Assembly (NCBI RefSeq): GCF_000764305.2
Contig: NW_025938177.1
Span: 231,157-295,156, forward strand
DNA length: 64,000 bases
From: Hyalella azteca
Lineage: Eukaryota > Arthropoda > Malacostraca > Amphipoda > Hyalellidae
Reading direction: 5' to 3'
Shown: one piece after another, positions 36,017 through 48,900 of the stretch
Layout of the letters: each line of letters opens with the position of its first letter
Numbering within the stretch: position 1 is the first letter of the stretch
Translations under genes and position numbers: made by a program
The notes under the pieces: generated by a model
What the model saw: the letters and a program-made list of their open reading frames with translations, nothing else
The model's database searches: none
What the model was told of the DNA's origin: nothing

Positions 36017-39000
36017 ACTGAACAACTGCTTGCAGGACAATGCCCGTCTCGCCTCTGACCTAAGTATCTATCTTCAAAACCGACTAAGGTTTTGTTCTCT
36101 CCATATTATTGCAATGTTGTCAGAGTGCCTAGATTTGAGACATTAGGTCACACTTCTGCACGGCTCATGCATGGACATCTCCAGGGCTGCCATATGATCG
36201 TGTTTATACGCTCTACACGGTGAAGAAACCTTCCGCGAGCTTTTAAAACACTTTTACAACTTGAAGTTCGTCCGTCAATTCTTCCAGCAGACTGTTGACC
36301 CCCAGGTTGTCAACTAGACTCATGGATAGTCTCAGATCTGCCACAGCGGACTGTGTGTGGGGAGTACATTCTGAAAGCGTTGGTAAAACTATGTTCAAAG
36401 TCGTGTCAGGACCTCGCAGTGGAATATATTGTTGCTACATTCTTCCAAATCAAGCCGCAGCGCACTCTTTAATTTCAGCCTATATGCAGCACAAATTTCA
36501 GTTAGTCTGTCGAGTATTGTTTACAGGTAGAATCAGAAGTTTCAGGTGCATTTCGTGGGAAGTAAGTTGATCACTAGTTTGTATAATCACGAACCACTTT
36601 ATCTTCAAGTTGGTGCACCCACCTGTGCGACATTCGATTTCGCATTAAATTTGGGTGGCACTGGAGCAGTCGCCGAAACTTATTTAAGCAACATGTGCGC
36701 TCAACGCGAGGATTGCGGGATGCTGAATGAAACGTTGGAACTAAGAACTCTAGTGGACCACTCACTCACCAAGTCCCAGCCTCTGCCCCATTGTAGTGAA
36801 GAAAATTGCAACCAAAGGATAAAAAAAAACATTTCACGAGCTAAACATCACCGTTGGGAGGTTAGGTATTTACGTACAAAAATTTCGTTAATCTGTTCAG
36901 TAGTATGGAAGAAATTTCTTGATCAGTGCGAATTCAAGCACGTATTGCTCTTTAAATCACGAATGCAAAATCGAATTTTTTTTAAATTTACGAGCAAAGC
37001 ATCACCGTTTAGTAAATAGCAATGTATCTTCAAAATTTCGTTCAAATCTGTTCACTAGTTCGGAAGAAATTCCTAAATTACTGCGAAGTTCGGCCCGTAT
37101 CGCCACACAAAGCTGCGCTAAAAGAGGAATTTACCTAGTCCACGAAGCTAGGATCAAATTGTGCATGTTCAGTGCCGAATCCATTTCTTTCAAGAAGTAG
37201 CTCATGGGATCTTGATAAAATCTTAAAATTCGAATAAAAATGGTCTTGCTTTCTGAGACCTTGAACCTGTTGATTCAGGTTGTGGTGACAGTAACGCACG
37301 CCATAACCCAACTTTACCTCGACTAGCGTGGATCTTTTACCGCTCCACTCTGTGTGACCAGAAGGCGTAACAAATGAAATGAATAAGGTGTTAACCATCA
37401 CATGGAACATTCTAACGGGAGGTGGAGGCTGGCTAGGTATTTGCTCTAGCTCAGTGGACTAGATAAATTCCTTGTTTAGCGCAAAAGCGTTTTAACTAGT
37501 CCAGGTACTGAGCATCTGAGCAAATAGTGCATCTTCTAATGCCAACAGGTAGAGCAACAGGAGTAGCACGACAGGCTTACGGGAAGCTTTCAGCGCGTAC
37601 CTAGTTTAACGCGAGGAGGGGTTTATAGCACATGCCGCCTATTCACCACTGCTGCTATGCGAGCACAGACGGTTGGTGGTTAGAATGTCACTAAACGCAC
37701 CGGAGAAGAGGAGCTATGTCCACCATAACTATAGATATGATCCAACAGCAACTCTCGAAATGTGCAGGCTACAATGTGGGTGGATGCTGGAAAATTAACA
37801 AAACAAGATATTTTTTTCTTTTCAATCAAACAACGAACGACAACGGTCGATAGAACATTTTAAATAAATACTGCCATATGAAAATCGCGAATCTAGGGAG
37901 TTTAATGAAATCCAGGTCTGTCGACAGGCATCACTGAGGGATGGAACGCTTCGGTGTAGGATAAGATACGAACTGTGATTTAGCCAGCCTCGAGTATTCT
38001 GGTCGAGACGTAAGGACGTTGACGCCGTAACGAAGAGGAAGACTTAACGCATTGCGGTACCTCAACTCCGTTTTCACAGAAATTATCTGTTATCAACAAG
38101 GTACACCAGGAATTCCATGACGACTTTGAGGTTGAGTGTATCTTCCCTCATAATTCGAAGCCAGGTTTTGAAAGGCTGCCCAACAGTGTAGATTTTCTAT
38201 CAGAAGCGATCAATTTAGTTGCCAACGAAAAGCAGTTTATGATCAGGGTTCGATTAGGGATTAGAGTGGCGTGTTGTTCTTCCCTAATATATTTAATGCC
38301 ATCGTCCGATTCGAAACTTTACGATGCTTCATCATTTTCGTTTGGCATGTCGTCTGCAGGCGATCGCTTCAGCTCCGAAATGCGGGCGGATAACGGGGCG
38401 AGCGAATTCTGGAATAGCTCTTCTATCATTGATAGAGCCAGCACCGCTGTTGAAGGTTCGGCTTGTGGTTGTGCGCTCCCAGGCGAGAAGGAAACGCTAT
38501 GAGTGGACGAGAGTAACTCTACCATTGCTTTTCTTCTGATGATGAGATTGCTGCAATGAGCAATATTTATTAATATTCGCAATAAAGGATGGTGCAAAAA
38601 TGATTTATTGCGCACTTTCGTAATAAAGGATGGTGCAGAAGTGATTTATTACGCACCACATGTGCACAAATTGGGTCGCTTAGCGAGATAATCTCGTGGA
38701 ACTATCAGATAGCTTGACTAGCGACAGCGTGTGAAACCAATCTGCCGGTTCCTCAGCCATGTTTCAATGTGGAAACAATTCTGGCTATGCAGAGACACCA
38801 CGTGAGGAGACTGCTAAGATATAGTAACAACCGACTCAGAATAAGGACTAATCAGTCTGAGAACATATCTCAACATTACTTTATAAAGGCGTTAGCCAGA
38901 GCTGGAAGGTAGCTCAAGGTGGTCGCTTGGTTGCAACTGCTGGTCGGGTGAATACACCCATGAGTTAACGGCACAAAATGCGACTTTAGAGTAATTGAAT

Positions 39001-39589
39001 TTTAGCCCGTGCAAAAAAGCTCTACGCTGCTGTACTGCGACAATGCAAGTGTGAGGCAGTTAGTGCAACAAAAGAGTTCATTCAGCACAATCCACAGCAC
39101 CAAAGTTACCACTCGATTTACGACATAAGAACGGGTAATGTGGTATTGTGCCCCCAGGAAGGACACAAAGTTCTTCAACGGTAAACCACACGGCTATCGG
39201 TTGGTCTAAGCCCAAAAGCTTAGAGAACAGGCACGGAGCCAGTGGTGTAGCCGTAATGGGAGCACGTCATGGACTGGAGTGGTATGATCCACGCTAGTCG
39301 AGGAAACGTTGGTTTATGACGTGAGTTACCGTGACCACAACCTGAATCTACAGGTTCAAGATCTCAGAAATCTAGATAATTTTTCTTCGAATTTTAAGAT
39401 ATTATCAAGAGTCCACGAGCTATTTCTTGGAAGGAATTAATTCGGCGGACATGTATTATTTGCTCCGACGCTTAGTGCTAGGACTAGATAGCTCACGGAT
39501 GAAGGTGAAATTCAAAAAAATTTTACGGGCTAAAAATCACCGTTAGGTCCTAATGAATACGTGTACCAGGTTTCATGGAGCTGCGTTTA
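36017..39589. other. No gene recognised
   Basis: Frames up to about 157 codons (36546-37019 plus) but no domain, no consistent splice chain and no terminal repeats. Words such as AAACATCACCGTT recur here, near 27.9 kb and at 39.5 kb, hinting at fragments of one dispersed repeat. Confidence 0.4.
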
Positions 39590-40250
39590 TTAGTTAGGGG
39601 GATTTTCTTTGATCATTGAATTTTGCAGACAACCGCGAGTCCGGCCGTAACATTGTTCCGATACCTCGCTCCACGAATGCATTGGAGACTGGTAACAGCA
39701 GACAAGTGCTGCAGTATTCAGCCTGTTCCATGATTGGATGATGACTTTCAAGATCTGTGAAATTTTGAATGGCACCCCAGAATTCAAGTGACACTCCAGA
39801 ATTCTAAACCACCAAACAAAAACGGTGGAGCCTGCGACGCGAAGATCGGTTCGACAACCTCACTCGTCAAAGGCCGTATCATCACTGATCAGTAATCGGT
39901 CAAGAATCATCACTTTCGTGCTTATACTGCACTAAACACTTTTGCTAAATGCTAACAATTAGATTAGAGTTATTTCATCAAGCGCTAACCTCGCGGTCCA
40001 AAAAATGGCGGGAAAGCAGTCGCGCCTCCTCGAAGGTAATCTATATAATCCACGCCAACGCTGGGGAAAGTTCAAATTTCAAACGTGGAACTTAATGCAG
40101 TTAATTTGCAGTGAATACCAGAAAATTTTACCGCAGCAAAAATACCAGATTTCGGCTAATATACCCGATCTAAAATGTTCATACCAGACACCGTCTGAAA
40201 ATACCAGATTTGTGAAATCTGGCATGGAAATGTACCAGCTTCAACGCTGG
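39590..40250 (-). mobile_element. Second hAT copy, opposite strand, truncated
   Basis: Same family as 30046-31099 but inverted. It shares the end (CCAGCGTTGAAGCTGG read outward at 40250), the TACCAGATTT sub-repeats, a unique internal sequence with TCGGTTCGACAACCTCACTCG, and the coding piece LEFWGAIQNFTDLESHHPIM. It stops at about 39590 within the coding region. The opposite terminus is missing. Confidence 0.8.
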
Positions 40251-42217
40251 AGTAGAGCATCCAGTTTCGATAGTCGAGCGAACCAAGTCCAAAATAGTCA
40301 TCTTTGCTGATACTTTCCGGTAGTACCGGTACCCGCTAGCTCATGAGCAGCTTCTTGTCCCTCTCGATAGCCTCCTCGGCGAGTTCCTAGAAAGACTTAT
40401 GTTTGTTCAGCAATCAGCAGTCGCAGCACAGAAGTGGAGGACCGGAACATGGTAACGACTTTGTCAGATAAGGCCACATTACTGAGTTCATACAGAACGG
40501 CTATCAGTTTGGGCAGCATAAGTCTAACCTTGTAAAGTGTGCAGTTGCTCACTTGCTCTCTCACCGTGTCTGAGTTTGCATCAAGCAGGCATTGCAGCTG
40601 GGTATTGGTGTACTCAGTCCTAAGTGCCTTGCCAACCAGATTTTGGAGACAGGAGTTTGCATCTGGCGCTCGAATGCGGGGGATGGAGTAAGGGTCCTTG
40701 CATATCTGGGCCCTGTTGATCATTCCAACTATGAGGAGAAAATGCCTTCTCAAGAGATGCAAACTCTGAGCTTTTTCTATACACTCAAGCCCACATCTCG
40801 ATCACCGTCGTTAAGTGGTCATCAATTCCTCTCAGACAGTTTGAGGTAGAGGCTTATTTTCAGGCCTCCGAATTGACGGTTCAAAAGAAGTAAGGCGGTC
40901 ATTTTGTGCTTATCACCTTTGAAACCGCGGGCTCGTAGAGTTAATAGGACCTCCACTGATGCCGTAAGTAGGAAGCAACTGGATTGCTAGCCTCAGCAGC
41001 GGCAGCTATACCAGTGGTACAGCACCCGCAAAGTTTCGTATTAACAGACGGAATATTCTGTTGAGACTGTTCCAATTTAACTTGCTCTCTTGAGGTCTGC
41101 ATCCAGTCTCTCGCCATGGAGATAAGATGAGTTTCCGTGTTCATGATAATTACAAGATACATAAATTTCCATGAGTTTGATTGGCAGACTTGCTTCTTCT
41201 GAAAATGAGTCGAGCGATTCTAAAATGGTGGCCTGTTGTTGAGCATAACTCATTCCAGGGGCCGGATTATCAAAAATTTGTAACTTTTTGTACTTACGAC
41301 AAAAAAAGTTACGTGTTACGTAAGTACACCCTAATTTTGGCATTATCAAAACTTTTGTATGCAAGACTTAGCTAAAAGCGTATTATCAAAACCATCTGGC
41401 TAACTGACCAATCAGAGGCTTTGGATTTGCTGTTCCTACAGCTCCTGTAAGCTTCTCTCGACCAGTGCGCAGTGCGCTTGGACTAAAGTAGGACGTGTGG
41501 TGTCAGCGGCATTTGCGGTGCCTGACTAGGGTGTATTTGGATGAATGAGTAAAAGACGTTATCCAAATGGCAATGCACTGGTTGTTGTGATCATCAACCG
41601 AAATTTCTTGTAATAAGGGCAAATAAATGCATTATTCCCATTCAAAATTAGAAGAATTTTTTAGAAGGTTACTAAGAATTTAGAAAATTTCGTGAGTTGG
41701 AGTTGCGACTGTCATAAAAATAAATAAATTTGTTTACAGAGAACTAGAAAAGTGGTTGGCTTGTCAACCTCAATATACTTTTGAATCGAAAAGGCATTAA
41801 GATATTGTTCAAGTGAATGATTATAAAACTTTAAGATATGATTATCAACATTTGCTTGTAAATTATAGCACAAATGGCAATAGACAATTATATCCCAAAA
41901 GCACCGTTTAGCACGATCCCATATTATATGTCGTATTTTTGTGATTATTATGTCGGGATAACTTGATTCCAATCGTCTGAGCACGTTCTAGTAAATAAAA
42001 TGTTTCATAGTCTGATAATTTCATTATTCAAATATTTGGAATTTTAATTTGAAATGTTCTATGTAATATCTAAATAAATCCAATTCAATGTAAATTTTCT
42101 GTATACAATTTTTTTCTGGAGTGGCTAAAGAGGAGGGTGCCTGGGTGGAGTCAGGGTTTCTTCACAGTCCATTGATTAAATGAATTTGCTTTGTGCCACG
42201 ACTCTGGTCCGTTTTCC
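40251..42217. other. No gene recognised
   Basis: A minus-strand frame of 121 codons (40397-40762) contains a protein-like stretch (VREQVSNCTLYKVRLMLPKL) but I do not recognise it and see no splice support. Confidence 0.4.
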
Positions 42218-43410
42218 TCATGATCTAGTGTGAAGGCAGAATTTGAATCCAAAAGTTGAATGTGTCCAAAAGACAGAAAAGGGGGCTAAAACGAAATCAA
42301 GAAAATTAAGAAAATCCACATAACAGCACCAATGAGGATCATTTGTGGGAAGCCATTCCGCCACCAAATGTGGGAGCATTCGCACAAAGTTTGCACACAG
42401 GGCAGCTGTTCGCTTTACACCGCTATGTCCGCCATGCTCGTCTCTGCATAAGGGAGCTGGCTTGTTCCTTCTATCACGCCCAGTGTAGGGGAAATTTCCA
42501 ATTCTGTCGTTCAAATAATTCAACGTGGAGTATTTTATAGGCTTTCAATGGTTTATTACGGTTTTCAAATGATAGAAACTGTAACTTTCAAACTAGTCAT
42601 GAGGTGTGTCACTCGGGAACCCGCACGACATGAAAATATTTCAAGCTGTTCGAACCTGAGTTCGCTTTTATGCCATAAGTAGGACATAATTGGACATTAT
42701 TTCTTTGTTAGCTTCAACAATTCTCGCAGCTTCATTGTAGCTTTCCTCTGTTCTTAAATAGTTTTAAAACCATAAAATAAGAGTTTAAGACAAAATCTTC
42801 TTCTGTAAGTTCCTCTTTCATCTAGTTGCCAAGCAAAACCTGCACGAACGCAGGGAAAATAATTTTCCACAAAACTACCCAGTTCATGGGCAGCCAAATT
42901 ATGACCAAGTACATAAACTAAAGTTCCCTTGAAATTGAAGTTTCCATAGGAAGTTTCTACACTCAGCGCCTGTTCCTCAAGAATATGAATCTCTTGTATA
43001 AATTTTGTAAATATTTTGAACCCATACTTCTTTAAATTGAGACTTTTGCTCAGCAACAAAATTTGTAAAGTGAATAATTGCCTAGGTATGCAAATGAGGT
43101 GGGATATTACCCAATGACCAATACATGGAGCATAATTTAATCTTCTTAGTAGCAATGCTAAGAGGATCAACGACTTGAAAATCATCTAAGCTGAATGTGC
43201 AAACAATTCTGGGCATATACGTAGGAAGGGAGAACTTTGACAGTGTTGTGCAGATGAGAAACTGTCTATTACCTACCTATATGTGATCATCACTAGGACT
43301 AGGATTTTCAATAAACACATGGTTTCGTACATAAGGGTGCCTGAGGAGCTCTTTCAAAGTTTCTAGGATTGGGACATACATAACTGACTCCTTGTTGTCA
43401 AGAATAATTT
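42218..43410 (-). pseudogene. Relic of a widespread transposon-associated gene
   Basis: Three pieces in different frames on the minus strand keep the order of a large uncharacterised protein family often found in invertebrate and fish genomes: YVPILETLKELLRHPYVRN (about 43290-43385), GTLVYVLGHNLAAHELGSF (within 42754-43185), and FVRMLPHLV...DPHWCCYVDFLNFLDFVLAP (within 42218-42523). These correspond to the recurring motifs of that family (VPLLETL..LL, LADNLAAHEIGGF, LRMLPLLIG...DIVLAP). Family recognition is from memory and its enzymatic role is not known to me. Frame changes and stops make it non-functional. Confidence 0.6.
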
Positions 43411-43970
43411 CCTCTGGTTCAATTAACCATTTTCTAAAAATCGTTTCCTCTGTTTGCGCACTGAGTTGTGAGCATTCAAAACATCCTTTTAAAAGTTCAA
43501 ACGTGATGACAAAATACTTTATTTCTGAGGAGCTGTTGGAAAATATTCATCCGCTGCATATTAAGTTTTATGAAAATCATTTTCCACCATTTCTTCAAAT
43601 TGTTGCACTACTGTTTCAGCAGTTTTTTTTCTGATACACCCTGTCGTGGGATATACAACCGAAAATTTGTCACAACGCTTGTTTCTGCTTCTTCCTTGCT
43701 TTGTCTTTCAGGACAATTTTCTGAATTTGTCATCATTAAATTTTCATAATCTACTCTAGATCCATCAGCCATCTGTGGAGAATTAGACTCTAATTCTTAT
43801 AGAGCTTTGTTTTCAACAATTTCTCTATAGTAAGGGTTTTGATATGCGGTTGTTCCTTAGAAACACGTTTTCTAAGCGTTGTAACGTTTAAATAAGAATT
43901 TACACATCCGTTAACACCACACTGAACATAATAATTAAGCAAATTCACATTCTGGCTAGACAAGGGCTTG

Positions 43971-44002
43971 AAAAGCAGCGAAACGAATGTTTCGCTGCTT
44001 TT
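43971..44002. repeat. Perfect 14-bp-stem hairpin
   Basis: AAAAGCAGCGAAAC, a GAAT loop, then the exact inverse ending in TTTT. On the plus strand it resembles a stem followed by a short T run, but there is no gene next to it that would make a terminator meaningful. Confidence 0.55.
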
Positions 44003-44259
44003 TATGTACATTTATTGTACTATATTTTTGATGTACTATTTATTACTTTAATTTATGCTGCATGCGTTTTTCACTTCTTTACGAACGCTTTAGCAGACCC
44101 GTCAAACTTGGTGTCTGTTATCCCTTATTGAATCATTATCTTAATACTAAAACCTTTGCTACATCAGAAGATTTAAGAGCATTTTTTGCCAAGCAGACCC
44201 CGACTGACTACACGCTTGACTAGTCGCACAACTATGCCCAATTCTTGCACTGCCATATT

Positions 44260-44890
44260 GCGCATGTTATGGGGCGTCCTATGTCCATCGATCGGGACAT
44301 AATGGAAGCTGCAAGGATCGCTCTGAATGTACTGACCCGAGCCTGGGCTGGAGTTGATCTAGATTTGAACTTCAACCCCTTGTACAAGAATAAGGTGTTA
44401 TGCAGCCTAACGTAGAAAAGAAGTGTGTGGGATCTCCTGTTGGCAGCCATGGCTAACAAAGTGAGCGGTGCGGACCAATATATTAGTGCGAGGATTTTAG
44501 TCTTTCCATTTCAGCGTACGAGGACGTTTGTGTATTGCAAAGCACGCTTGGTGGTAAGGTCCTTGTAACCACTTGGCTTATGTTAGTTGCTTCCCAGGAC
44601 ACACTTATTGGCATGATTGATACATTGTTCTATGCAGCCATTGATGACCAGCTCAGGAGTGGAATACCCAGGCTTCCTCTTGTCGAAGGCTTCTGTCATG
44701 TTAAGCAGCTATGTCGTCATTCAAGATGGTGGGGTATGAAGCCTACGATGTGCTTATTAAGACCTCTCACGCAGTGTACGTTGGTGAACTGCTTCGCATT
44801 GTGGATAGTCAATTTGAGCAACCACTTGAAGAAGTGCTTCGTGATCGTGACTTCCCTGAATGTGCTCTAAACTGGTCTCTGTGGGCGTAG
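44260..44890 (+). pseudogene. Coding-like relic, unknown family
   Basis: Separate plus-strand frames have strikingly protein-like composition: DRDIMEAARIALNVLTRAWA (about 44285-44345) and YEAYDVLIKTSHAVYVGELL ... LEEVLRDRDFPECALNWSLW (about 44735-44887, stop TAG). Stops and frame changes lie between them. I cannot name the family. It may be a decayed mobile-element gene. Confidence 0.35.
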
Positions 44891-47212
44891 AGTTCACTCA
44901 GAACAAGAGCAGATACATGGGCAAGCGGTAAAGTGCAATGGGCCCAGAATCAAAACTGCTGTGCTGCGAAAACTAGCTGGAGGTGCGTCTGCATAGTATG
45001 GGGTCTGGAGATCTAATCCTAGCCGGGCCTAGTACAAGGCGTGATTTCAACATTCACGCCAATGTCGTAGTCAAGGTACGGGAGCAAATTTGGAATTCTA
45101 ATTTTTACATTTGTATTCAATTTGATAGCGGTGATTATTAATTAAATTGCACAGCAATTTTGTACACAGGAGGCCTAGGTGAGTATTTTTCCTTTTAAAA
45201 TATGAAACATTCTAATAAGCAAATTAGTTCATCGTGATATATTATAAATTGAACAAGAACGCATACACAGATCTTGAACCATGGTTACACCTTAAACCTA
45301 AGTTTCCAAACTGTTAGCCGAATAGCGTAATTTGACTCCCTTAACGGCCAACCGTACGGACCTTCGCACATTTACAGTTAATTGTACATCGTCTTCATAC
45401 GTAGGAACACACCCCGATTCTGACAAGAAGATTATATCAGATGCATGTCGACGAACTACTTTTAAGTTGGCTGTACGAAGAGCCGCGGCGACAACTTCGC
45501 CCAAGTCAGTCTTCTCTACTCCCACGACTACGGTTAACGGGTAATCGAAGGGCTTGCTATTCATCGTCTTGATGGTGACTGCATCTCCGGGTTTAAGCTA
45601 GGTGTGAGTCCGCCGTTTGTAGCGCCACTCAAGATCAATAGCTTGACAGAATACATTCAACAGAAATTCACTTGGATATAGCTTTTCCAAGTTAGCAGAA
45701 ACATTGCGGAGATGTATATACTTGTCTATAATGATCTGCTGATTATTATCCAACATGAAGTCTACGTCAAGAACATCCGAGTCACCCTACTAGGGTGGCA
45801 ACTCATTGAGAGCGGCTATTTCACGACCTTGAACAATCATCTACGGTGTAAGAACATCTACAGCCGACATGTCAGAATCTAATTTACTAAGATTCTTATG
45901 CAAAATAATAGGTCGCTTATTATTAAGCAATTTCGATCTGGCGATGAAAAATTCGAAATCGAAATAAGACAGAACATGATTTCGAATTGAAGAATTAATT
46001 AGCCCTTTTAGTTTTTACTGGCTTCACTAATGCTTCCACGAAGCCTCTTAGCTCTGAAACGCCAGCACGAAATGGCTTAAAGTCAAGCAATTTTATATTA
46101 TATTTAATATTCCTGCAAGAATTGGTGGGTTAATGGATCTTCGAGAAACTCGATAGTCTGCTTCATGCCTGCAAAGGTTGGGGTATAGTTGTCACTAACG
46201 ACCAACGGTATGCCATGTTCAACTACATGCAGTTGCAGGGCATGCATAAATGAGTCTTTGTCTACGTGCTTACACACAATTAAATTCAGCGCACGAAACC
46301 AGAAGCATGAATTCTCTGGTGAATATCCAGCACGTGAACGTTTTCGTTTGCCGACCCACTTCTGACTTATAATTGCCCACAATGGTCAAGACAAATATTG
46401 CGAAACGGAATGGCTTCAGGATTAACTCTGAAGTCTCTAAGCATTTTGATTCATTTTTAAAAAAGTCATATTATTCACTCTAAGAGTTTTGCAAGATTTT
46501 AAACATTATGGACAGCTAAAAACCCATTCGTGACCCAGAATTCTTTGCGCAAGAGCGACTAAGTTTTGTAAATCCCGGAGTGACCGGCTTCAACGTGAAT
46601 ATCCCATATAATGCTCTTCGACACAAGAGAATTCTTGTGTAGCAAGACAGGGATTCGGATTTCACTCTCCGTTCGTGGATTTCAGCTTTCTGAGCTCAAT
46701 TTGCACACGAATCACCCCACAGTCACCTAGAAAAATATTTGCGAAATAAGTGGATCGATACATATATAATTAATCAGAGATTCGCTGAGAAAAGTTTGTT
46801 CTTGCGCTTTACGCAGAAGGTAGTTTCCTGCTTGCGATCGATAATTTTATATAATTTACAAATTTGAGATTCCGATTCCTCTTACATAAATGAACTTGTG
46901 TACATAGGACATGCATCGTACACTCTTTTTGAACGAAGAAAACCTGTCTAAAGGCAACATAGATTGCGACGGTCCTATATATATACTGGATTAACCAGCG
47001 CCACTGGACAACTCTGCAGCCCGGGGTGACACTCTGACAGTGTACTCTGATCGCTTTGCTGAAAACACAGGGCCATATAAAGTAGTCTGTGCCCGTCAAC
47101 TGCCGCTCTGAGCACACACGGGTCAGCAGGTCGCTTGTGTTGGTCTTGCCAAACGCAGGGTCAAATTCAACCGGAAGAACTTCAATTGCGAAAAAGACTG
47201 ACACAGAAGAAA

Positions 47213-47848
47213 TTACATTTTCCGACTGTTGCCAGCGAATATCTTCAGAAGAAGACTCCGGAGATTCCAGTGATGCGAGTCGGCTCCATCGTAGTGGTAG
47301 ACGGACTTCTTTGCGTGTTCAAGCGGTTCAAAATTTCTAGTGTCCACTGCAAGACGTTCAATACACAAAGTCGATGCTGGCGTATGCTTCCAATAATCCG
47401 CACTGGATATTTGGTCCAAGTATTTTGCCCAAGCACCGTATGTCCACATTGTAGATGATGACGTCTGCAGATCAAAAATATCCGTCGTGCCACATACCAA
47501 AGACGTCACATGTTCACGGAATGAGTCGAGCTGAGCACGCAAAGTGACCGCCGAAGAGCCTCTCCATGGTGGAATAATCACTGCTCTGATACGATCGAGA
47601 TCACTAAGTAGGCTCTTAGAGGCTTGAACATTGAGAAGTCCACACAGAAAATCACATCTTACTTGAGGGTGAATGAACTGCATTAGGAGAGACTGCAGCT
47701 TCAAGACTTCACTTAAGTCCACTGAAGTGGACGCTCCCGACCGCTGTCTTTCCAGTGTTGAGCTCCGCTCCCGTGACGTACGAGGGCGGTCGTCAGGTGG
47801 TGCACAATTAACCCTGCTGCACGGGCAAGTCGTGGTTGCTGGCGCCAA
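47213..47848 (-). CDS. 211-codon open frame inside the BEL/Pao relic
   Basis: The longest intact frame of this region. It starts MAPATTTCPCSRVNC and contains LDSFREHVTSLVCGTTDIFD. It sits between the RNase H and integrase relics, next to the inverted-repeat insertion, and on the same strand. It does not resemble gag, protease or pol that I can recognise. It could be inserted DNA or a chance frame. Confidence 0.3.
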   Translation of the reverse strand: MAPATTTCPCSRVNCAPPDDRPRTSRERSSTLERQRSGASTSVDLSEVLKLQSLLMQFIHPQVRCDFLCGLLNVQASKSLLSDLDRIRAVIIPPWRGSSAVTLRAQLDSFREHVTSLVCGTTDIFDLQTSSSTMWTYGAWAKYLDQISSADYWKHTPASTLCIERLAVDTRNFEPLEHAKKSVYHYDGADSHHWNLRSLLLKIFAGNSRKM

Positions 47849-47898
47849 ACATTTCAGAGTAGATAGCAGTATAAATCCCGGACAGGCCCGGTAAAATA

Positions 47899-48213
47899 TG
47901 TAAGCGCGACGGCTATACCTGCCGCTCTTACTTCAGCGCCGATCAAACAAACGAAACTATATCCATGCAGGGAATTTACGCTTTCCCTTTACCACGTTTT
48001 ACTGAATCTTATTGGTTAACTACGAACTATATATTCAGTACGAGCCATCCGCTGGGTTTTTGGGTTCATTTCGAGTTTATTTTGCGTTCTTACCAGTGCC
48101 TGTGTTACCAATAAATCGTCAGACTACCAATGTTCACTTCCCTGCATGGATATAGTTTCGTTTGTTTGGTCGGCGCTGAAATAAGAGCGGCAGGTATAGC
48201 CGTCGCGCTTACA
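47899..48213. mobile_element. 315-bp element with ~75-bp inverted ends
   Basis: Begins TGTAAGCGCGACGGCTATAC and ends with its inverse (CGTCGCGCTTACA). The arms of about 75 bp differ at only two positions and surround a ~165-bp unique centre. It lies inside the BEL/Pao relic, so it inserted later. No obvious target duplication. Probably a MITE. Confidence 0.85.
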
Positions 48214-48900
48214 GCGTGGAAATTTTGTTCAATTTGTTATTAATGAAAAATTTTTTTTTCGATTTTATCATGATTTACTACTTTTGATTCAATCCAACAA
48301 AGAGAAATGATTGAGTCAGTGAAAGCATACAAGTTGATCACTTTAATCGGTCGCACGGCAGAAATTAAATTTTGGTACGAGTCCATCAGTGTTTCCACTC
48401 CGAACTGCATTTCCGCCAGTTTCAACATTGCATGGTATAGATTTGCTCTAAAGGACTCCTGCCACTAAATTATTTAAGGCCAGAACAAAAGATTGGGAGC
48501 CAGTCGCGACATCCCATAAATACACAACACAACCAATGAAAACTTAGCTGGCGTCACAGTAAACCAGCAATGAGAACTTTCCAAAGCGAGACCCGACTGA
48601 ACGAGGAGCAGACAATTCATTAACATTATTAACTTGGCGTGATATATTCACCTATTCTTCAACTCTGGCCCCGTCCAACACAGTGTCCCACCCCAGCGAG
48701 CTATCACTCTGAACATGGTGAAGAAACAGTTTGGCAGAGTTCAAAATAGACAAGTTTATGACAATGGGATCAAAATTCGACTGTATGGAGCTCAAAATAG
48801 ACCACTTTATATTTGTGCCAAGGTTTAATGAAAGTTTTTTGAGTACGAAGTGAGTCACACTTTGTACTCCAAAGCATACCCAGCAATTTTACGTCATTAT

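Larger units (their letters stand above)
45298..48900 (-). mobile_element. Degenerate BEL/Pao retrotransposon pol
   Basis: Read on the minus strand, the pieces follow pol order. The end of reverse transcriptase (48530-48858) has FDPIVINLSILNSAKLFLHH, the GWD..L motif and then APRSVGSRFG...YCDAS. RNase H (48240-48428) has YAFTDSIISLCWI. The integrase zinc-binding part (about 46480-46640) has HVEAGHSGIYKT then EFWVTNG. The integrase core (46104-46382) has DSFMHALQLHVVEHGIP and a DN motif. An RRPI/LTP region (about 45750-46060) contains NNKRPIILHKN and LTPMIVQGREIAALNELPP. The C-terminal integrase part has VVAAALRTANLKVVRRHASD. Many stops and frame changes are present. No long terminal repeats were found. 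The RNase H to integrase junction is split by about 1.6 kb of other DNA. Confidence 0.82.

Noticed and set aside
43971..44002. Bacterial-type terminator hairpin
   Set aside because: Stem and T run are present, but this is eukaryotic DNA with no adjacent gene.
46809..47204. 131-codon minus frame within the BEL/Pao relic
   Set aside because: No similarity to retrotransposon proteins and low-quality composition. Likely a chance frame.
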